64,000 nucleotides of DNA from Lates calcarifer (GCF_001640805.2 NC_066847.1:18963504-19027503); one strand, 5' to 3'; counted from the first letter of the stretch, positions 13,909 through 30,176 are shown. The notes: a model not told the origin generated them from the sequence alone. A program made the numbers and translations.

Positions 13909-16149
13909 CTTGTAGAGGTTGCACAATTTTTGAGTGAGATAAAATGGAAATCTGGCACCTTAACCAAAGCAATTTAACATTAATGAAATCTTCCTCAAAC
14001 TAAATAGATTTTATGCTGTTATTTTCTGTAACTGTTGAATACAAATTCATGCATAAGTTAATGTAGCGCCTATCTTATTTTCCCACTACCCAGCGAGGTG
14101 AACCAAATTCATTATATCTTAGAGAGAGACAGAGACGTGAAAAAAACAAGGATCCACACAACAGCTGTTTGGTAAACATACCAAAGTAATTGTTCCAAAT
14201 GCCTTACTTTAACACAGATTAAATGCAATTAGAGGCTGTTTATCTAACCACAACAAGTCTCTCTGCCAAAAGACAAACCCCTGTCATTGTTTCTAGCAGT
14301 TCTGCTCAGAGGGATTACAGCTGGGAATAGGATGACTTTTTATTCAAACGTAGCTTCCTTATGTACAGGAAGGAACTTTTATAAACAAAGCGTATGCTCT
14401 TTGCATAGGAAGACTTTGGTGATTGGGAAAAAAAACAGTTGGTTGGCTAAGGCAAGGGTCTTCTGAGGTGAATATGAGGAATTTAGGTCAGAGCAGCCGA
14501 GACGTTTTAACCAGCTCAAGCCACTGCAGCCTGGGTGGAAATAGCATGGGAGGCCAGGGAGAGGGAAACCAGTGCGTCACAGCTCCCGGCCCAATTCCAG
14601 GCCCCCCCGACGCAAACAAGAGCCATAACTTCCCTAATGATCCTAGATCATGTACGCCTCGTACACGTTCCACCAATATGGAGCACTTCCTCCTCACCTC
14701 TGACCTCAAAGTGGGTGTCTCTACCTTTAACTGTGCTTAATGTTCAGAATATGTAGGCATGGTACAAGTGTGGAGTATGTGCAAACTCTTACTTGTAGCA
14801 TGCCTAAAATCTGAAAAAAAATCCTTTCTTAACAAATCTCTTAATATGGCTAATATTTGCCAAATCTTGATAATCTGACACACTCTTGCTTTCATTTTCA
14901 GTTGCCCTGTCACACACAATTGTGCTGTGATTCAGGAGTCCAACACCACACACGCTCACATGCACACACACATTGTAAACAGTCTTTATTGAGACGTGAG
15001 TGCTTGTATAAACATAGACAAGCCCTATTGAGGGTCCAGGGCTGGGTCGAACAATAAGAGGGGGAAAGTTGCTGGACGTTCCTCACAGACGGTGTGTACA
15101 AAATCCAATTATCAGAGCCACGGCATTAACATTCCAGCAGTCTGGCAGGTGACGGCTCCGTCTTTTCAGCCCCCCCCCCTACACCGCCAGCATGGGATAG
15201 AGTCGCCCGGCAGCACCTCGACAATACACACACACACATGCAGCCCTCTACAGCCCCCCCTCGCTCCCTTCTAAGATCCCCCAAGTATTGAGACATATAT
15301 AGAGGGAAGAAGGCAAAGAGTGGGGAGTTAGTTGGGGGAGTGGGGGTCACCAGCGACACTGGTCTTTTCTTCAGGAGATCAGCGCGACCAGCCTAGCAGG
15401 CAGTATCAGTCAATGGGGCATTCTTCTCCTCTCTGTCTCTGGGTGAGAATATGTTGATCGCTGATAACATTGCTTTGATTGCCATAATGGGGAAACCACT
15501 TTTTGTTTTGAGCGTTTGCCTCTAAACAGTATGTGCTTTGTCAGCCTAGGATGATGTTCATGGCATACAAGATGCCGATTAAAAGGAGGTTTAACGGTAA
15601 AACAAAAACAAAGTTGTTGTTGTTGGCCACAAGGCGAGTTGATAATGGATTAAAATAAATTCTGCGCCTACCAGCCCCTCAGCGACAAAAAGCAATTCAA
15701 CTGACCCTGAGACCAGAACACTACACACTCCAAGTTTAACCCTGCTTCTACTTAAGAAGTTACAACACTGAAAATACTTTTAAAATGCAGACTTTATAGT
15801 CGGTGTTGTTTAATTATCACTGCGAACTCCTGTAATAAATATGTACCTTCTTCTAGTGTTACACCCTCTGGTATCAGTCCATCATGCATCATTAACAGTT
15901 GTTCTTTTCTTTGCTTTACATACAGTACATATAGTCCTTATCACTATGGGATATGGTGTGTGTGATAGGGTGCATGTGATATACAATGCCTCTGCCTGGT
16001 GTCCTGCCCTGTACCCTTGTCAGGTCCTATATATAAATATGTACATACATCTGGCCCCCATCCTGCTCTTTCCATCATGTCATCCTGTCTACATACTGTA
16101 AGAGATACACACAGTATGGTACATTATGGTACAGACAAGAGGGATGGAA

Positions 16150-16465
16150 CAAATTATTATTTTCATCATGGATTTATTATTTTGTGACTGATTATTTTCT
16201 TAGCCAATAAAATGTCAAAAAAATGGTAAAAAATGCTCATCATAAATGGAGACATCTCCAAATGAGCTGTTTTGTCCGACCACTAGGTTTAAACCCAAAC
16301 ATATTCAGTTTATAAAGATATAGAAATAGAACAATTATATGTGAAAGTTGAAAACTCCAAATGTTTCACATTTTTACTTTGATGATTAATCAATTATTGA
16401 AACTAAAATAGCTCTCTGTTAACTGACTGATTGGTTCATCAACTAGTCACATCAGCACTACAGTA
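16150..16465 (+). mobile_element. Teleost short dispersed repeat, non-autonomous DNA-transposon-like
   Basis: The order of blocks (GATTATTTTCTTAGCCAATA, AAAATGTCAAAAAAATGGT, CTGTTTTGTCC, AACATATTCAGTTTATA, TTGATGATTAATCAATTAT) matches a roughly 300-bp family I recall as common in teleost genomes. Its ends normally read like GCTGCAACGATTAATCG. This copy is diverged and its terminal inverted repeats are eroded. It has no coding capacity. The family assignment is from memory and would need a repeat-library search. Confidence 0.6.
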
Positions 16466-17540
16466 CAATACACGATCCCTACAGATTCCTGAAGCCCTGT
16501 CACCAAACACCCTTGGCAAGGATTAAGTTTAGAGTTTAAAGTGCGTTCATTCCAGGTGCAATGAGTGTGTGTGTGAGTGTATATAAGTTAAAAAGAGGTA
16601 TGGCAGGGAATGTCAGCAGTCATTATGTGCATATCAGTGTAATGGAATTAATAAATTAGTTTGTGTTTTACATCTTTTGTGCAATTTGACTTTTTTTTTA
16701 TTACCTTTCCTTAATAAAGTGAGCATGTTTTTAAAAAACGCGTCTCGACATTTTTCATTTTTTCCTCCACTACTAGCACTAACTGCGAACTCTACTTCAT
16801 CCCCAAACAAAACTATTTTTTTGCTTCTACTTCTCCCCCTCTTCGTGTTTCACTCCACTGTCCTCCTCTGCGGTGACATGTGAGTCAAGTGTCTTGTGGC
16901 TTTCTCCACCCTCACCAGAAGGCCTGCGTGCAGTTAATTATTCTTGGACGGCGGATGAAAAAACTGAGTTCTTTCTCTTTTTTTTTTTCATTAGCTCAGC
17001 AGCGGTTTCCCATTCATAATAGTTGGCACTGGTTTTGCACTGCCTGCCAGAGATCACACCCCAACCATTTTCATTTTCCTTCATCCATTTGTTTCATTCA
17101 TGTCATAGATTTGGCAGGGGCCCGCGCCGTTTTCCTGATGGCCACCGACCCTTCAACACCCTTCTTTTGAGTCTCAAACTCCTGACTTTGTGGCTTTGTT
17201 TTGTCTCATGAGTGAAGAAAATGTGGAAAAAACAATTCACACTGGTTTGCATCCAAGTGACGTCTTGAAAATTACAGTATTTCGGTTTTGGAATTATCAA
17301 TCGTAACCTAAAACTGAACTTTAGCTGGACCATGTAAAGCACTGCTGACATACTCTTGGACAGAGAGAAGGACTTCACACATTGAAACCTTTCCTGGGAA
17401 AGTGGATGGATATTGTTTGTGTATCTGAGTAGCAGTGCTGGGATAAATCCAAAGTTAAAAAGAACCATTAAGTAAAGAGAGTGGGCTAACAGTCCCCTGC
17501 CTTCCTATAGTATATTATCCTATAACATTTGCGGAGGAAG

Positions 17541-17599
17541 TGAATGCACTGTGTAAAGCACTCTCCCCCACACTTTAAGTGCATTACACAGTGCATTCA
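17541..17599. other. Near-perfect hairpin (21-bp stem, 17-nt loop)
   Basis: The left arm 17541-17561 and the right arm 17579-17599 are reverse complements with one mismatch (TGAATGCACTGTGTAA against TTACACAGTGCATTCA at the base). The loop is 17562-17578. The size suits a microRNA precursor or the core of a small inverted-repeat element. No miRNA seed was recognised with confidence. It would be transcribed with the nfib intron on the minus strand. Confidence 0.6.
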
Positions 17600-20500
17600 G
17601 CTATCTGAGGCCCAAAGAAACAGCAGTTTATCATCATACAACTACTGGAAATATGCACAGTGACAGGAAGGCTAGATCACACATACACACATACATTTAA
17701 ACACAGTGCTCCCGCCCACCCGTTCAGCAACCACAGCTGCAGCTGCGTGCATGTGTTTTAATGCATTCACACAGGCTGAAAACACGTGAGTGCAAATGTG
17801 ATCATCTGAGTCCAAACGCTCAAATGTACTGTACACACTCTGAGGGCTGCAACCTAATCCCAGTGAACTCCAAAGTGACAAATAAAACCCAGGCTCTTTA
17901 GCGTCGGGAACCAGGATTCCCAACATGGAAACAAACAAGGTGGCTACCGTGTCTCCAACCCAAGCAGGCCTTGCGGTGTTCACCAGCTCCCATCTGAATA
18001 GAGTTAGAGGTTGGCTAGCAGGAGTGCCGAGGAGAAGAGTCTCCTGGGGCAGTTGGCTCAGCAAGCGGGACCAGAGGATGGCTGCACTGTGGATTAGGGT
18101 CCCACAGTGGTCCATTGTTAATTGGGCGCCATGTGTGAAAGCTACAGAGAGATTAGTTTGTACAGCTGCTGCCATTTGTCATAACTGCCCTTAACAAGAC
18201 ACACATGGCAACCCAAGTTACAGCCAGAGGTTTTACAGAAAAAAGGGGAGAAAAAATGTCTAGTGAGCATCTAACAGTTTGTGAAGCAGACCTGCATAAG
18301 CAGATAAAGATGTTCCTGGGAAACACCAAACAGGCTCAGCTGGGAACCCATAAGAGATGATGAGTTTGAGCATTACTCATTTAGCCATCTGTAGGTCAAC
18401 TGGGGTCATTATCATAACTGCTTAAAAAGCTATGTTAAGCCAGCAGAAATCCCAGACCACAGGTTGCAAACAACTCTGTGAAAACAATGAGGGAAGATCA
18501 GCTATTACATCACAGCCCTATTGGACAAAGTTCAAATTAAACTGGGTCTGTGTTTTATTAGACAGGCAACACTGGGACACTACAAAGACAACTAGAGGGT
18601 TAGTGACTGTTATAGCCTGATAACCTCTTGTTGGCCAAATTTCCTCAGTAATGGAGGCTACACTGTGAGGTTTAAGAGAGGGATGGAGGAGTGGAGTTAT
18701 TTTTTGGTAAGAATCCGCAGTGTAATTGTGGGTTGTAGGTCTGTGCACATGTTGGAGGCCTAATTACAATCTTGACTTGGTAAATCCGGAGCGAGCTTTT
18801 AAAGCGCTCTCGCTTTCCGTTTTTGCCCGACAGACACGAGAGTACTGTTGCGGTTCATACAGTCTAAATGTAGTCTTATGAGATGAAGTGCAGGTGAGTA
18901 ATAATCGCATGTGTGTGTGCAATAAATGACTTCCTTGTCTCTTGCATGCACATGTATGTGGGCGTATGAGTGTAAACATGTGTCACAATGCGTGCATTTT
19001 TGTGTTTGCATAAAAAAAAAATTTGAAGGGTTTTCTAAAAGTCAGTGCAGCTAAACTACCAGCTGCAGCCTTGTGCCAGTGGAGAGAGTGGGCCAATTTG
19101 AGAAGAATTCAAGCTATCTGGAGCCAGATCATATAGGCTTTCAGGAGGCACCATGGTAACAAGCCCCGTTCTTCCCCAGTAAAAATAACGGGCTTCATTA
19201 ACCATCCTGTTAGTGCTGTAGCGGGCTTTAATCACAGAGTCCAGAGAGCACTGGACTAGCTTGTACCTAACATAAGTAGTTGCACAGTGGCCAAACAATT
19301 TCTGTATTACTAAACCCATTGAATCCAGTGAAACACTACTACTAGTTAAAAATGGAAATTCACATCTAAATGTTGCAAAAGTCATGGAAAATGGGAAGTG
19401 ATGTTAATGTTACATATTCAGGGGTTGAGTTTTGTTTTGGAATTTCTGATTTCAGTTGCTGGTTGTGCATGTTATGTTTTCGCCATGGCTAAATTCAATT
19501 CTCAAATACTGCACTTCTCAATTTTTCCCTTTATTCACTGTATCAGTTTGCCGTTTTAATGCCTTAATATAAAGAGGCAGCGTGAAAACCAGATCTATCT
19601 GTCACAATGGAGGGAGTGCTTCTGTAGAAAATGTGTAACATCTGCTCATTCGGTGGTCCCAAGATATGAGATTTTCATGCTGTTCCAATCAACAAGGTGT
19701 CCATATTTCCTCTCCTCCTGCCATTCCCCCTGTATGGCTCACTTTAATCACATACAGCCCCACTGCTCAAAGATGCTGCCTTTCATAAAAGACAGCATGT
19801 TTATGTTGGTGCTAAAAATGTAAATGACTTATTTTCCTACCTTACATGTCTTTTCTACTGTTGTATAACTTTTCTTACTGTATGGGTCAATAAAAACAAA
19901 CTACCATGCTGGGGGTTGTATAGTTTATTACACTGAATATATGGTATCGTCTCCTGATCTGGAGTTGGTTTCTAAATTTGGGAGCTTTTTGAGAAGTGAA
20001 CCTGACATATGTGAGGGAGGAGTGGAAGCTCTTTGGCTTGCTTTGACAACTCAATGGGGCGCTGATGAATCCGTCCCAAGCAGGCCATTCCCAAGCCCCA
20101 GACACCATATCCCCACTCTGACCCGCTGCACCAACATTAGAAAGAAACCCTCTGGGGATTCATCCCCCCACCCCAACCCCACCACTGCCACCCCCCCCGA
20201 CCCTAAACTGCAACATGCCCACCCAAAAGTACATTTTGCGCAGCGCTGCAATGGCGGGCCTTTCTTTTTCTGTCTCGCTCAGGTCTTGTCGAGCCGTCAC
20301 AGTGATGGGACGTACTGTACCGCCAGACAAAAGAAGAGACAACCATCACTCTGGGCCACTGATCGGCCCTGTCTGGACTGAAAAGACTTTGATGGGGCAA
20401 AGCAGGGTGGGGGGTGCTGCACAGAGAAGTTAGTGTCTCCTGGGCAACCACTCTGATTGTCTGTCCCTGCCCAAAGTTCCCCATCACACCCACCTACTAC

Positions 20501-21505
20501 CCCTTCTCATTTTTTTCTTCCCTTCATTGGTTCTTAACAAGCCTCCTTCCTGGGTAAAGGGGACTGGCTTTTACATGAAAGTCTCAGTCTGGTACTTGAG
20601 GCTGCTTTTCTCCTGGTTGACTTGAAAAAGTGCAAGGTCAAAAAAGATCTTCACATGAATTCTTCATCTAACACCTCAGTGTCTCCTGTCTGAACTTTCT
20701 TATCCCTCTTTCCACTGCAGATCCCACTGTTTACCATGATCAGTCTAGCAGGCAGATGGGACAGCTCTAAGTTTTTCTAGCAGTTAGGAAGAGAGGGCAA
20801 CCATTGGATGGAGAAACCCAGGCGGCAGGGAGAGCCTGCTTTGTAAGGCAGGACAGTGAGGTACAGTGTAGTGCCTGGGATAGGGGGTGAATGTACCCAT
20901 TTGTCTTCATTTGGGAGGACCGGCAGACAGGGTGGGGGTGGGGAATCTATCCGGGAGGAGTGGGAGGTGCCGGTCCTCCAGTCAAGTGGCCTCGGGGGGA
21001 TTTGAAATGCATTTGGGGTCCTCCCCAAAAGCCTGGGAAAGTGTGGTGAAGCTGAGATCTTAACCATAGACTAATGACACAAACTGCAGTCCTTAACCAA
21101 GTGTAGTCACAAGCGCAAAACCCAGTCTCCTGCTGAAATACACAAGAAAAGCCTTTTCAACACAATGCCTGTGCCTCAGAATGCCAAAGAAAGGCTGTGT
21201 CTCTTTTTTTGACGGATGCAACAGTGCAAACTGTGACACAAGCAAATTAAACACACTGTAGCAGGGCAAAAGAGAGTTGTAAATTTTGTTGAGAAAGAAA
21301 GCATCCACATTTCTCAGTGGCCTCTGCTCCGAGTTGCCTTGTTTCCATGGAGATTTATGTACACATGGCACACAAAAGAGGGCTAAGGAGGTAACACGGC
21401 CTGTTTAAGCCTTGAGGTATTTGCTCGAGCAAAACCCCGCTGCTAATAACACAAGCTTCATACTGAGCCAGGCAACCTGGCTGCACTGCACCCAGGTTAG
21501 TGTTT

Positions 21506-21712
21506 GAGAAAGAGCAGGAGGGAAAAGAAGGCAGAGGAAAGTCAGATGGAGATCACAAATAACCAAAGATCAGAGAGAGAGAGAGAATGAAGACATTAAG
21601 ACAGAGAGAACGTAAGGAAGGAGGGCAAGAAAGAAAGAAAAAAGAAGGAGAGGAAGAAGCAAGGGAGAAAGCAAAGAAAGCAAGAAGTAAGCAAGAAAGA
21701 AAGAGCACTGCA
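21506..21712 (+). repeat. Polypurine (GA-rich) tract
   Basis: About 200 bp of nearly pure A/G on the plus strand, with GAGAGAGAGA and AAGAAAGAAAG units. Low complexity, no coding evidence. Confidence 0.8.
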
Positions 21713-22165
21713 AAACATAAATAGCTCCCGGGTTAAGAGAAAAAGGATCGGGAAGACATTTAGTGGGAAGCGGAAATCAATAAGGCAAGCGGTGAAGCTG
21801 GGAGGGAGTTCTAAGTGGATTAGATTGAGAGAATGTGTTCGATAGGTTATGGCTCTGAGAGAGAGGTAGCCAGACACCGCAGGCTCTATTGCATACTAAT
21901 AAGGGAGCCAGAATGGAAGCTAAGCACAGGGTTGTGCAGTTCACTCTGAAGAGTTTTTCTATATGGCTCTAGAGTCATCGGTTAAGGTTTTTCCCAGGAT
22001 TTGTATTTTACAGTCTTGCTAGATTTGTTCTGAATGTACACTGTTAAAATTCATGTCCAGGAATAAAATTCCACTCAACTTACAAAAGAACTGTTCGTGA
22101 GTCTTTTCCAGTATCATCTCACTGGACAAACTTAAAATTAAAAGGAGATGAATAACTTGACTTAA

Positions 22166-22167
22166 CC

Positions 22168-22198
<31 letters not shown>

Positions 22199-22200
22199 AA
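22166..22200. repeat. C23-A12 double homopolymer
   Basis: Twenty-three C are followed directly by twelve A. A pure C run this long is unusual and is also a common place for sequencing error. Confidence 0.9.
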
Positions 22201-23240
22201 GAAAAACAGTAGTGTCCTTAATGCTGTCTGCTTACAACAAGTTTTGTTTCACACTTCTGGCACAAACCCAGCCACCCTTTCTCTGGCCAAGTGCCTGGGC
22301 CTGGGACAGCTGTCATGGTCGGAGTCTTGAGCTTGAGAGAAAGCCAGGGAGTGAGAAAAGAAAAGAGACTGAGAGAGAGAAGGAGTGAGAGAGTCATTTG
22401 GCCGGGCTGTGTGCCGCAGGGGTGATTCCTGATGGCAGAGGAGGATAAGGGGATGCAGGGAGGGAGGGATAGATGTTGTGCTTAGTCACAGACCTCCACT
22501 GTGACCCAGAAGGTCAGGCCTCCGCACTGGCCGCCTGACCAAAGCCTCCGAGGCAGCCGGGTGGAAAACAAGATGCAAACAGCTACCCCACGCGGCGTGG
22601 TAAGCAGGCGATGGCCGGTCTTGAAGATAGGGACGAGCCAGGCTACCCAGGCTGAGGGATTGGAGAGGAGGGTGAGGAGGTGTGGGAGGTGGGGGGGAGT
22701 CACTGGTGCCTACTCCCCCTCACTTAGGCCAGTGAACCAAGGGACCACCAGCCAGACCAGGAGTGGCGGGGGAGTGGAGAAAAACAGTTGCCAAGAGACC
22801 ACCGGTGATACTGCGACCGCCGCGGTTTGACCCCGATTGAGCAGGTCAACAAGGGGGGCTTATGAGCAGCTCCCTCGCCTCCTCCCCTGACCAACAACTG
22901 CCCCCCACCCCACAGGCAAAAACTCTTTCCCCTCCACGTGCCCTGGGCCTACAACGGCACGTTTTCACTGATCTGATTTGCTCAATTAAACTTCAGAGGA
23001 CACCCTGCCACATCTCTTTGCAAAGGTCATGACCCAGGGGCCAAAGGTTAAGTCTGGCGCTCGTAAAACAGGGTCTCCATTGACACGGCAGCGTGTATAC
23101 AGAGGTAATCCATCCATTTCCACAAACTATCATGACGGTGTGAAAAAAAAGTTACGTTACTGAGGGGGTGGGGGGTAGTCAAGGTAATGATGTTTTATGG
23201 CTGTGTTAACTTCCAGCACCAGAGTAATGGGAAAGCTGCT

Positions 23241-23250
23241 TGACCTTGAC
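23241..23250 (-). promoter_or_regulatory. ERR/NR5A-like nuclear receptor half-site
   Basis: The minus strand reads GTCAAGGTCA, containing the extended half-site TCAAGGTCA. Short motif in an intron, so chance occurrence is quite possible. Confidence 0.25.
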
Positions 23251-23849
23251 TTCTTTTCTCCCATTGGACTACCTCAGCAATCCCTGTCTGCCACTGGTTA
23301 TGAGGTAATCCACTTTCCTTCCAAAACGCTACAAATTCTTTGTAATAATTTCTATTTTCTACTTCCATTCCCACTTTATTCCACTTAAGCTACATCTTGT
23401 TGCATTCATTTAAACTTGAGGCTGTTTAGGAAAACGTACAGCAGATAATTTCCATAGCATGTTCCATGATTCTTCCAAATTTGTTAGCTGGGTTACTCTT
23501 GTATTTTAATCACAAATCTTTTTAAAATCATTTATTTTATATTTTATTAATTGCATGAATGTGTGATGAGAGCATTCAGTGAAAACAATAACTACACTCC
23601 TACATTTGTTGAGGAAGTAGTGATGAGCAGCTTCAACCAAATACAAACGAGACCTACAGTTTTCTAACATGTCCTAACATGATGATTATCTACGTGCCTC
23701 GTTACAACTATTCCATCAATCTGTCAAACTGGATATGCAAAATATGAATCCAGGTGGGGAGAGGCAATGATTCGAAAAAAAGGAAAGAAAGAAAATGAAT
23801 TGCACATCTTGTTTTATCAGATAAACAGAAACCAGTGCAGTACAACAGC

Positions 23850-23873
23850 AGTGTGTGTGTGTGTGTGTGTGTG
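23850..23873. repeat. (TG)n microsatellite
   Basis: About eleven uninterrupted GT/TG units. Confidence 0.9.
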
Positions 23874-24500
23874 AGAAGCCAGGGCCCTGTATTGAACACA
23901 GCCTGGCAGTTGGCACAATGGATGCCACAACCCCCACTCCCAGCCCCCAGCCTACTTCCCAGCGGGCATTCATCTGGGCATGCACATGGGTGCTACAGCC
24001 CTGCCTGGCTAAATGCGTCTGTGCCCCAGAACAAGGGGGCTGAGTGCCCTCTCTAAATTCACCCAGCACACTCGCTGCCAACCCGCCGACCTTTCTCAGG
24101 CAGCGACCCACCAGAATCAACAACAAATACGATCCAAACTTCTTGATTTTTGCCACTAAAAATAACGAGAAAGAAATTGAGTAAATAACGGCAGGAGGAT
24201 ATTTTATGTTATCCAAGCACACAAAACAGCAGAAGTAAGCCACTGCCAGATAGCAGGGAGAATGATATCAAAAGGACAGTCCGGACCAATTTTTTCTAGC
24301 AGTTCGCACGTATACCAGATTCTGTTTTAGACAGAGCTGTTTGCTAGTTTCTTTGTGTTTGATTGTATGTTTGTTTGTTTCGTGCAGTTGCAGCAGAACA
24401 AAGGCAGCGGCTTCCATTCTGCCACTGTCAAAAAACTTTCCAATGTGCCCACTGCATTGCGGATGCCAACCAACGAATCAAAGGCATGCTGCAAGCAGAC

Positions 24501-24590
24501 AAAGAGGGTTTGATGCCAACCTCCGAACCTCTAACAACCATTACTGGTGATTTGCCTGCCTCCCTGGCACAGTGCAAAACAAAATGGCGC
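24501..24590 (+). repeat. Local duplicated block, copy 1
   Basis: Shares, in the same order and with similar spacing, the blocks AAGAGGGT, TGATGCCAACC, CAACCATTA, TCCCTGGCAC and CAAAATGGCGC with the segment at 25122-25221. The last block resembles a YY1 site (AAnATGGCG). The intervening bases have diverged, so only the blocks are retained. Confidence 0.65.
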
Positions 24591-25121
24591 CATGCCGCAC
24601 GCTACCACAATATGGCTGCATTGTCTGGAGATGGGCACTGCTTGGTAACTTGAAGAAAAGAAAAAGACGCCGTAGCTTGCAAAAACGAAAAAGAGAAGGA
24701 AAAAAAAAGCATCGCCGTCTCTGTGATGCCGGTAAAAGAATGCTATTTTGCATTTGCCAAAGTTTCAACAACAAAAATTTTGAGGACAGCGGTAAATAAT
24801 CGCTCTGATCTGCAATGCGATGTTGAATCAGACTGAATTTATTCATCGACAAAAGGGAACAGTATGTTCACCATCTTTCAAACACTAAAATTTATTTTCC
24901 TGCCAATAAATTGCTCTCCCTCCACAGCAAATGTATTTTCTTAAAATAATAGCTGGGGAAGTACTATCCACAATGTAAAATACAAGCGCTAACTTACCAT
25001 TTATATGTTGTATATAATGAAAAAAAAACAGCACTAAAGAACCATTCTCAAGTTGGTACTGAACAGTTAAAAATGCAGCAGATGCAAACTAGAGAAGCGG
25101 TGGCATCCTACAAAAGACACA

Positions 25122-25221
25122 AAAGAGGGTCTGATGCCAACCCCGGTGCCAGTGGCAACCATTATTGTCTCTGTGCTGTGCCTTCTGCTTTCCCTGGCAC
25201 TTATCAAACACAAAATGGCGC
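25122..25221 (+). repeat. Local duplicated block, copy 2
   Basis: Direct-orientation partner of 24501-24590, about 620 bp away. It also carries TGCCAGTGGCA, a short perfect palindrome not present in copy 1. Confidence 0.65.
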
Positions 25222-26844
25222 TCAAGGTTTGATGATAATGAGCTAGCTATACTACCATTTCTCCCTCAACAGCAAAGTATTGGTGGTTATTCGGTGTTGC
25301 TGCAATAGATTTAATAGAGGGGAATTTCAACAGGGAATACTATAAGGGGGATTCCTATGGTGAAAATAGATAGAGGGTGGAAGTTCAAAACTGTGAGAGA
25401 CATGAATTACTGAAAATGAATTATATACTGTAACAGTCCTGTTTTACAGCAGACACAACAATTCATTTTGAAAGTGTTGGTGAAGGTGTTTAAGGTGCCT
25501 TCAATTCTAAAAAAACAACCAATCGATTTGATGTCTAAAGAATTAAAAAGTAGAACTGATTAGGAAAATTACATCATCTATCTAAACAATATTTTCTGCA
25601 GAGTTTGTGCAGTGTCTCTCTTTAATTACTGTTCCCTTTCTCCTTAAACTTAGTGTGGATTACATCAGATTCTAAAGTGGTGTTTCTGTTGTCAAATAGC
25701 GAGTGAAACATACGTGACACATTTTGGCTTAAATTGTCAATGAATTGGACATCATCTCAAATGTTTCAGTAAATGCCATTGTTTTATGGGTGTGAAGCAT
25801 TCTTTTGATTGTATATCAATATGAAAATTAAATTATTATAATTCAGTTCTGAAAGATTTTTTTACCCAGCTGTTCAAAAAATGTCAAATGTCAAAACCTA
25901 TCCCAGTACCTGGCAACAATTTTTTAAACCTCTTATTTCACACTGTCCTGGAAAAAAAAACAGGGGGGAAAAAAGCACGATCCAGTTTTCACAAAGGCTT
26001 TCATCTAAAAGAAACCAGCTTTTCAGGAATTAAGAAAGGACACAGGTTTCCATTTCAGCACGAACACGATCACACATTATAAGCACATCTTATGTATGCT
26101 TTAAAACAACTGAAATTTACTGCAAATGTTAACAAGGCCTGATGGTTACTCACACTTTGACTGCTGAGCTGTGATGTGACTTTCTGGGCAATATGTTTAT
26201 TAATACGTTTACTGTATGTAGAGTAGGTATTACCTTTTTATAATGAAGGTAACCTTATTTTAAAACAAAATTATTCTGATGTGATTTTTGTTCAACAATG
26301 AAACAGATTTAAAAATACAGTGCTGCATTATATAAATAGGGACTATGGGGATGAAGGCTGTAATTTTGTTAACACAGTAAGGACAACCTCAGTTTAAAAA
26401 ACTATGAGGTTAATTTACAGAGTCTGTGTTACTGGCAGATAGAAAAATATCCTGCTGGTTCATTTTAATTTAACCAGCCTATACTGAAACTTTCCACATA
26501 CGTCACTATTTAATATCCAGGTGTACAGTGTGTGTGCAGTTGTACAAGCCTGTGTGTGTATAAGATAATACACACCCAGTCCAAATTATATTAACTGAAT
26601 TATTACTGAGTGATAGTAGGAGCTGCTCCTGGAGTACAGCAGAGACATATTTAAAACATGTTCTACATAGAGTATTGACTATTGTCTTTTTCTTTAGTAA
26701 TGAACATAATAAATATACTTTGAATATACATATAAAAATATATGTTGCATACATAAAGCACTGACTATTCTTATGTTTATTTGTCTTGGAAATGTAGTGC
26801 TGATTTCAGCCGGTCTCCACGAGGCTGCCAAAAAGTAACACATG

Positions 26845-26857
26845 TGACCCTTGACCT
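26845..26857 (-). promoter_or_regulatory. DR1 nuclear receptor element next to nfib exon 2
   Basis: The minus strand reads AGGTCAAGGGTCA, a direct repeat of two receptor half-sites spaced by one base, as bound by RXR heterodimers, HNF4 or COUP-TF. An NFI half-site (TTGGC) lies just upstream on the same strand. It sits about 80 bp into the intron beyond exon 2. Motif only. Confidence 0.35.
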
Positions 26858-26892
26858 TGCCAAGCCATCATTCACACATGCGCTTTAACTCA

Positions 26893-30149
<3,257 letters not shown>

Positions 30150-30176
30150 CTGAGTAAGACAAATTGGAGAGTACAT
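30150..30176 (-). CDS. nfib: nfib proximal first coding exon (MYSPICLTQ)
   Basis: Nine codons, ATG to CAG, followed directly by a GT donor, reading MYSPICLTQ. This is the classic NFI amino terminus. Human NFIB begins MMYSPICLTQ and NFIA and NFIX have close variants, and all join in phase 0 to DEFHPF, as here. It is far too short for an ORF search and was found by looking for the family's conserved start. The peptide lies ahead of the DNA-binding domain and has no separate known activity. Transcripts starting here would have their 5' untranslated region to the right. Confidence 0.93.

Noticed and set aside
16677..17211. Serine/leucine/phenylalanine-rich frames
   Set aside because: They come from a T/C-rich stretch in the nfib intron, with no exon support.
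17672..18175. Minus-strand 167-codon open frame
   Set aside because: Low-complexity composition, no domain, no splice signals, and it lies in the nfib intron. Chance length is reasonable at this GC content.
19941..20381. Plus-strand 146-codon open frame
   Set aside because: Proline-rich because of C runs. No matching splice sites or family.
23716..24243. Minus-strand 175-codon open frame
   Set aside because: It reads through the TG microsatellite (HTHTHTH) and shows no domain.
24363..24653. Possible zinc-finger-like peptide (CHCQKTFQCAHC)
   Set aside because: The cysteine/histidine spacing does not fit a known finger, and the region is better explained as part of the duplicated non-coding block.
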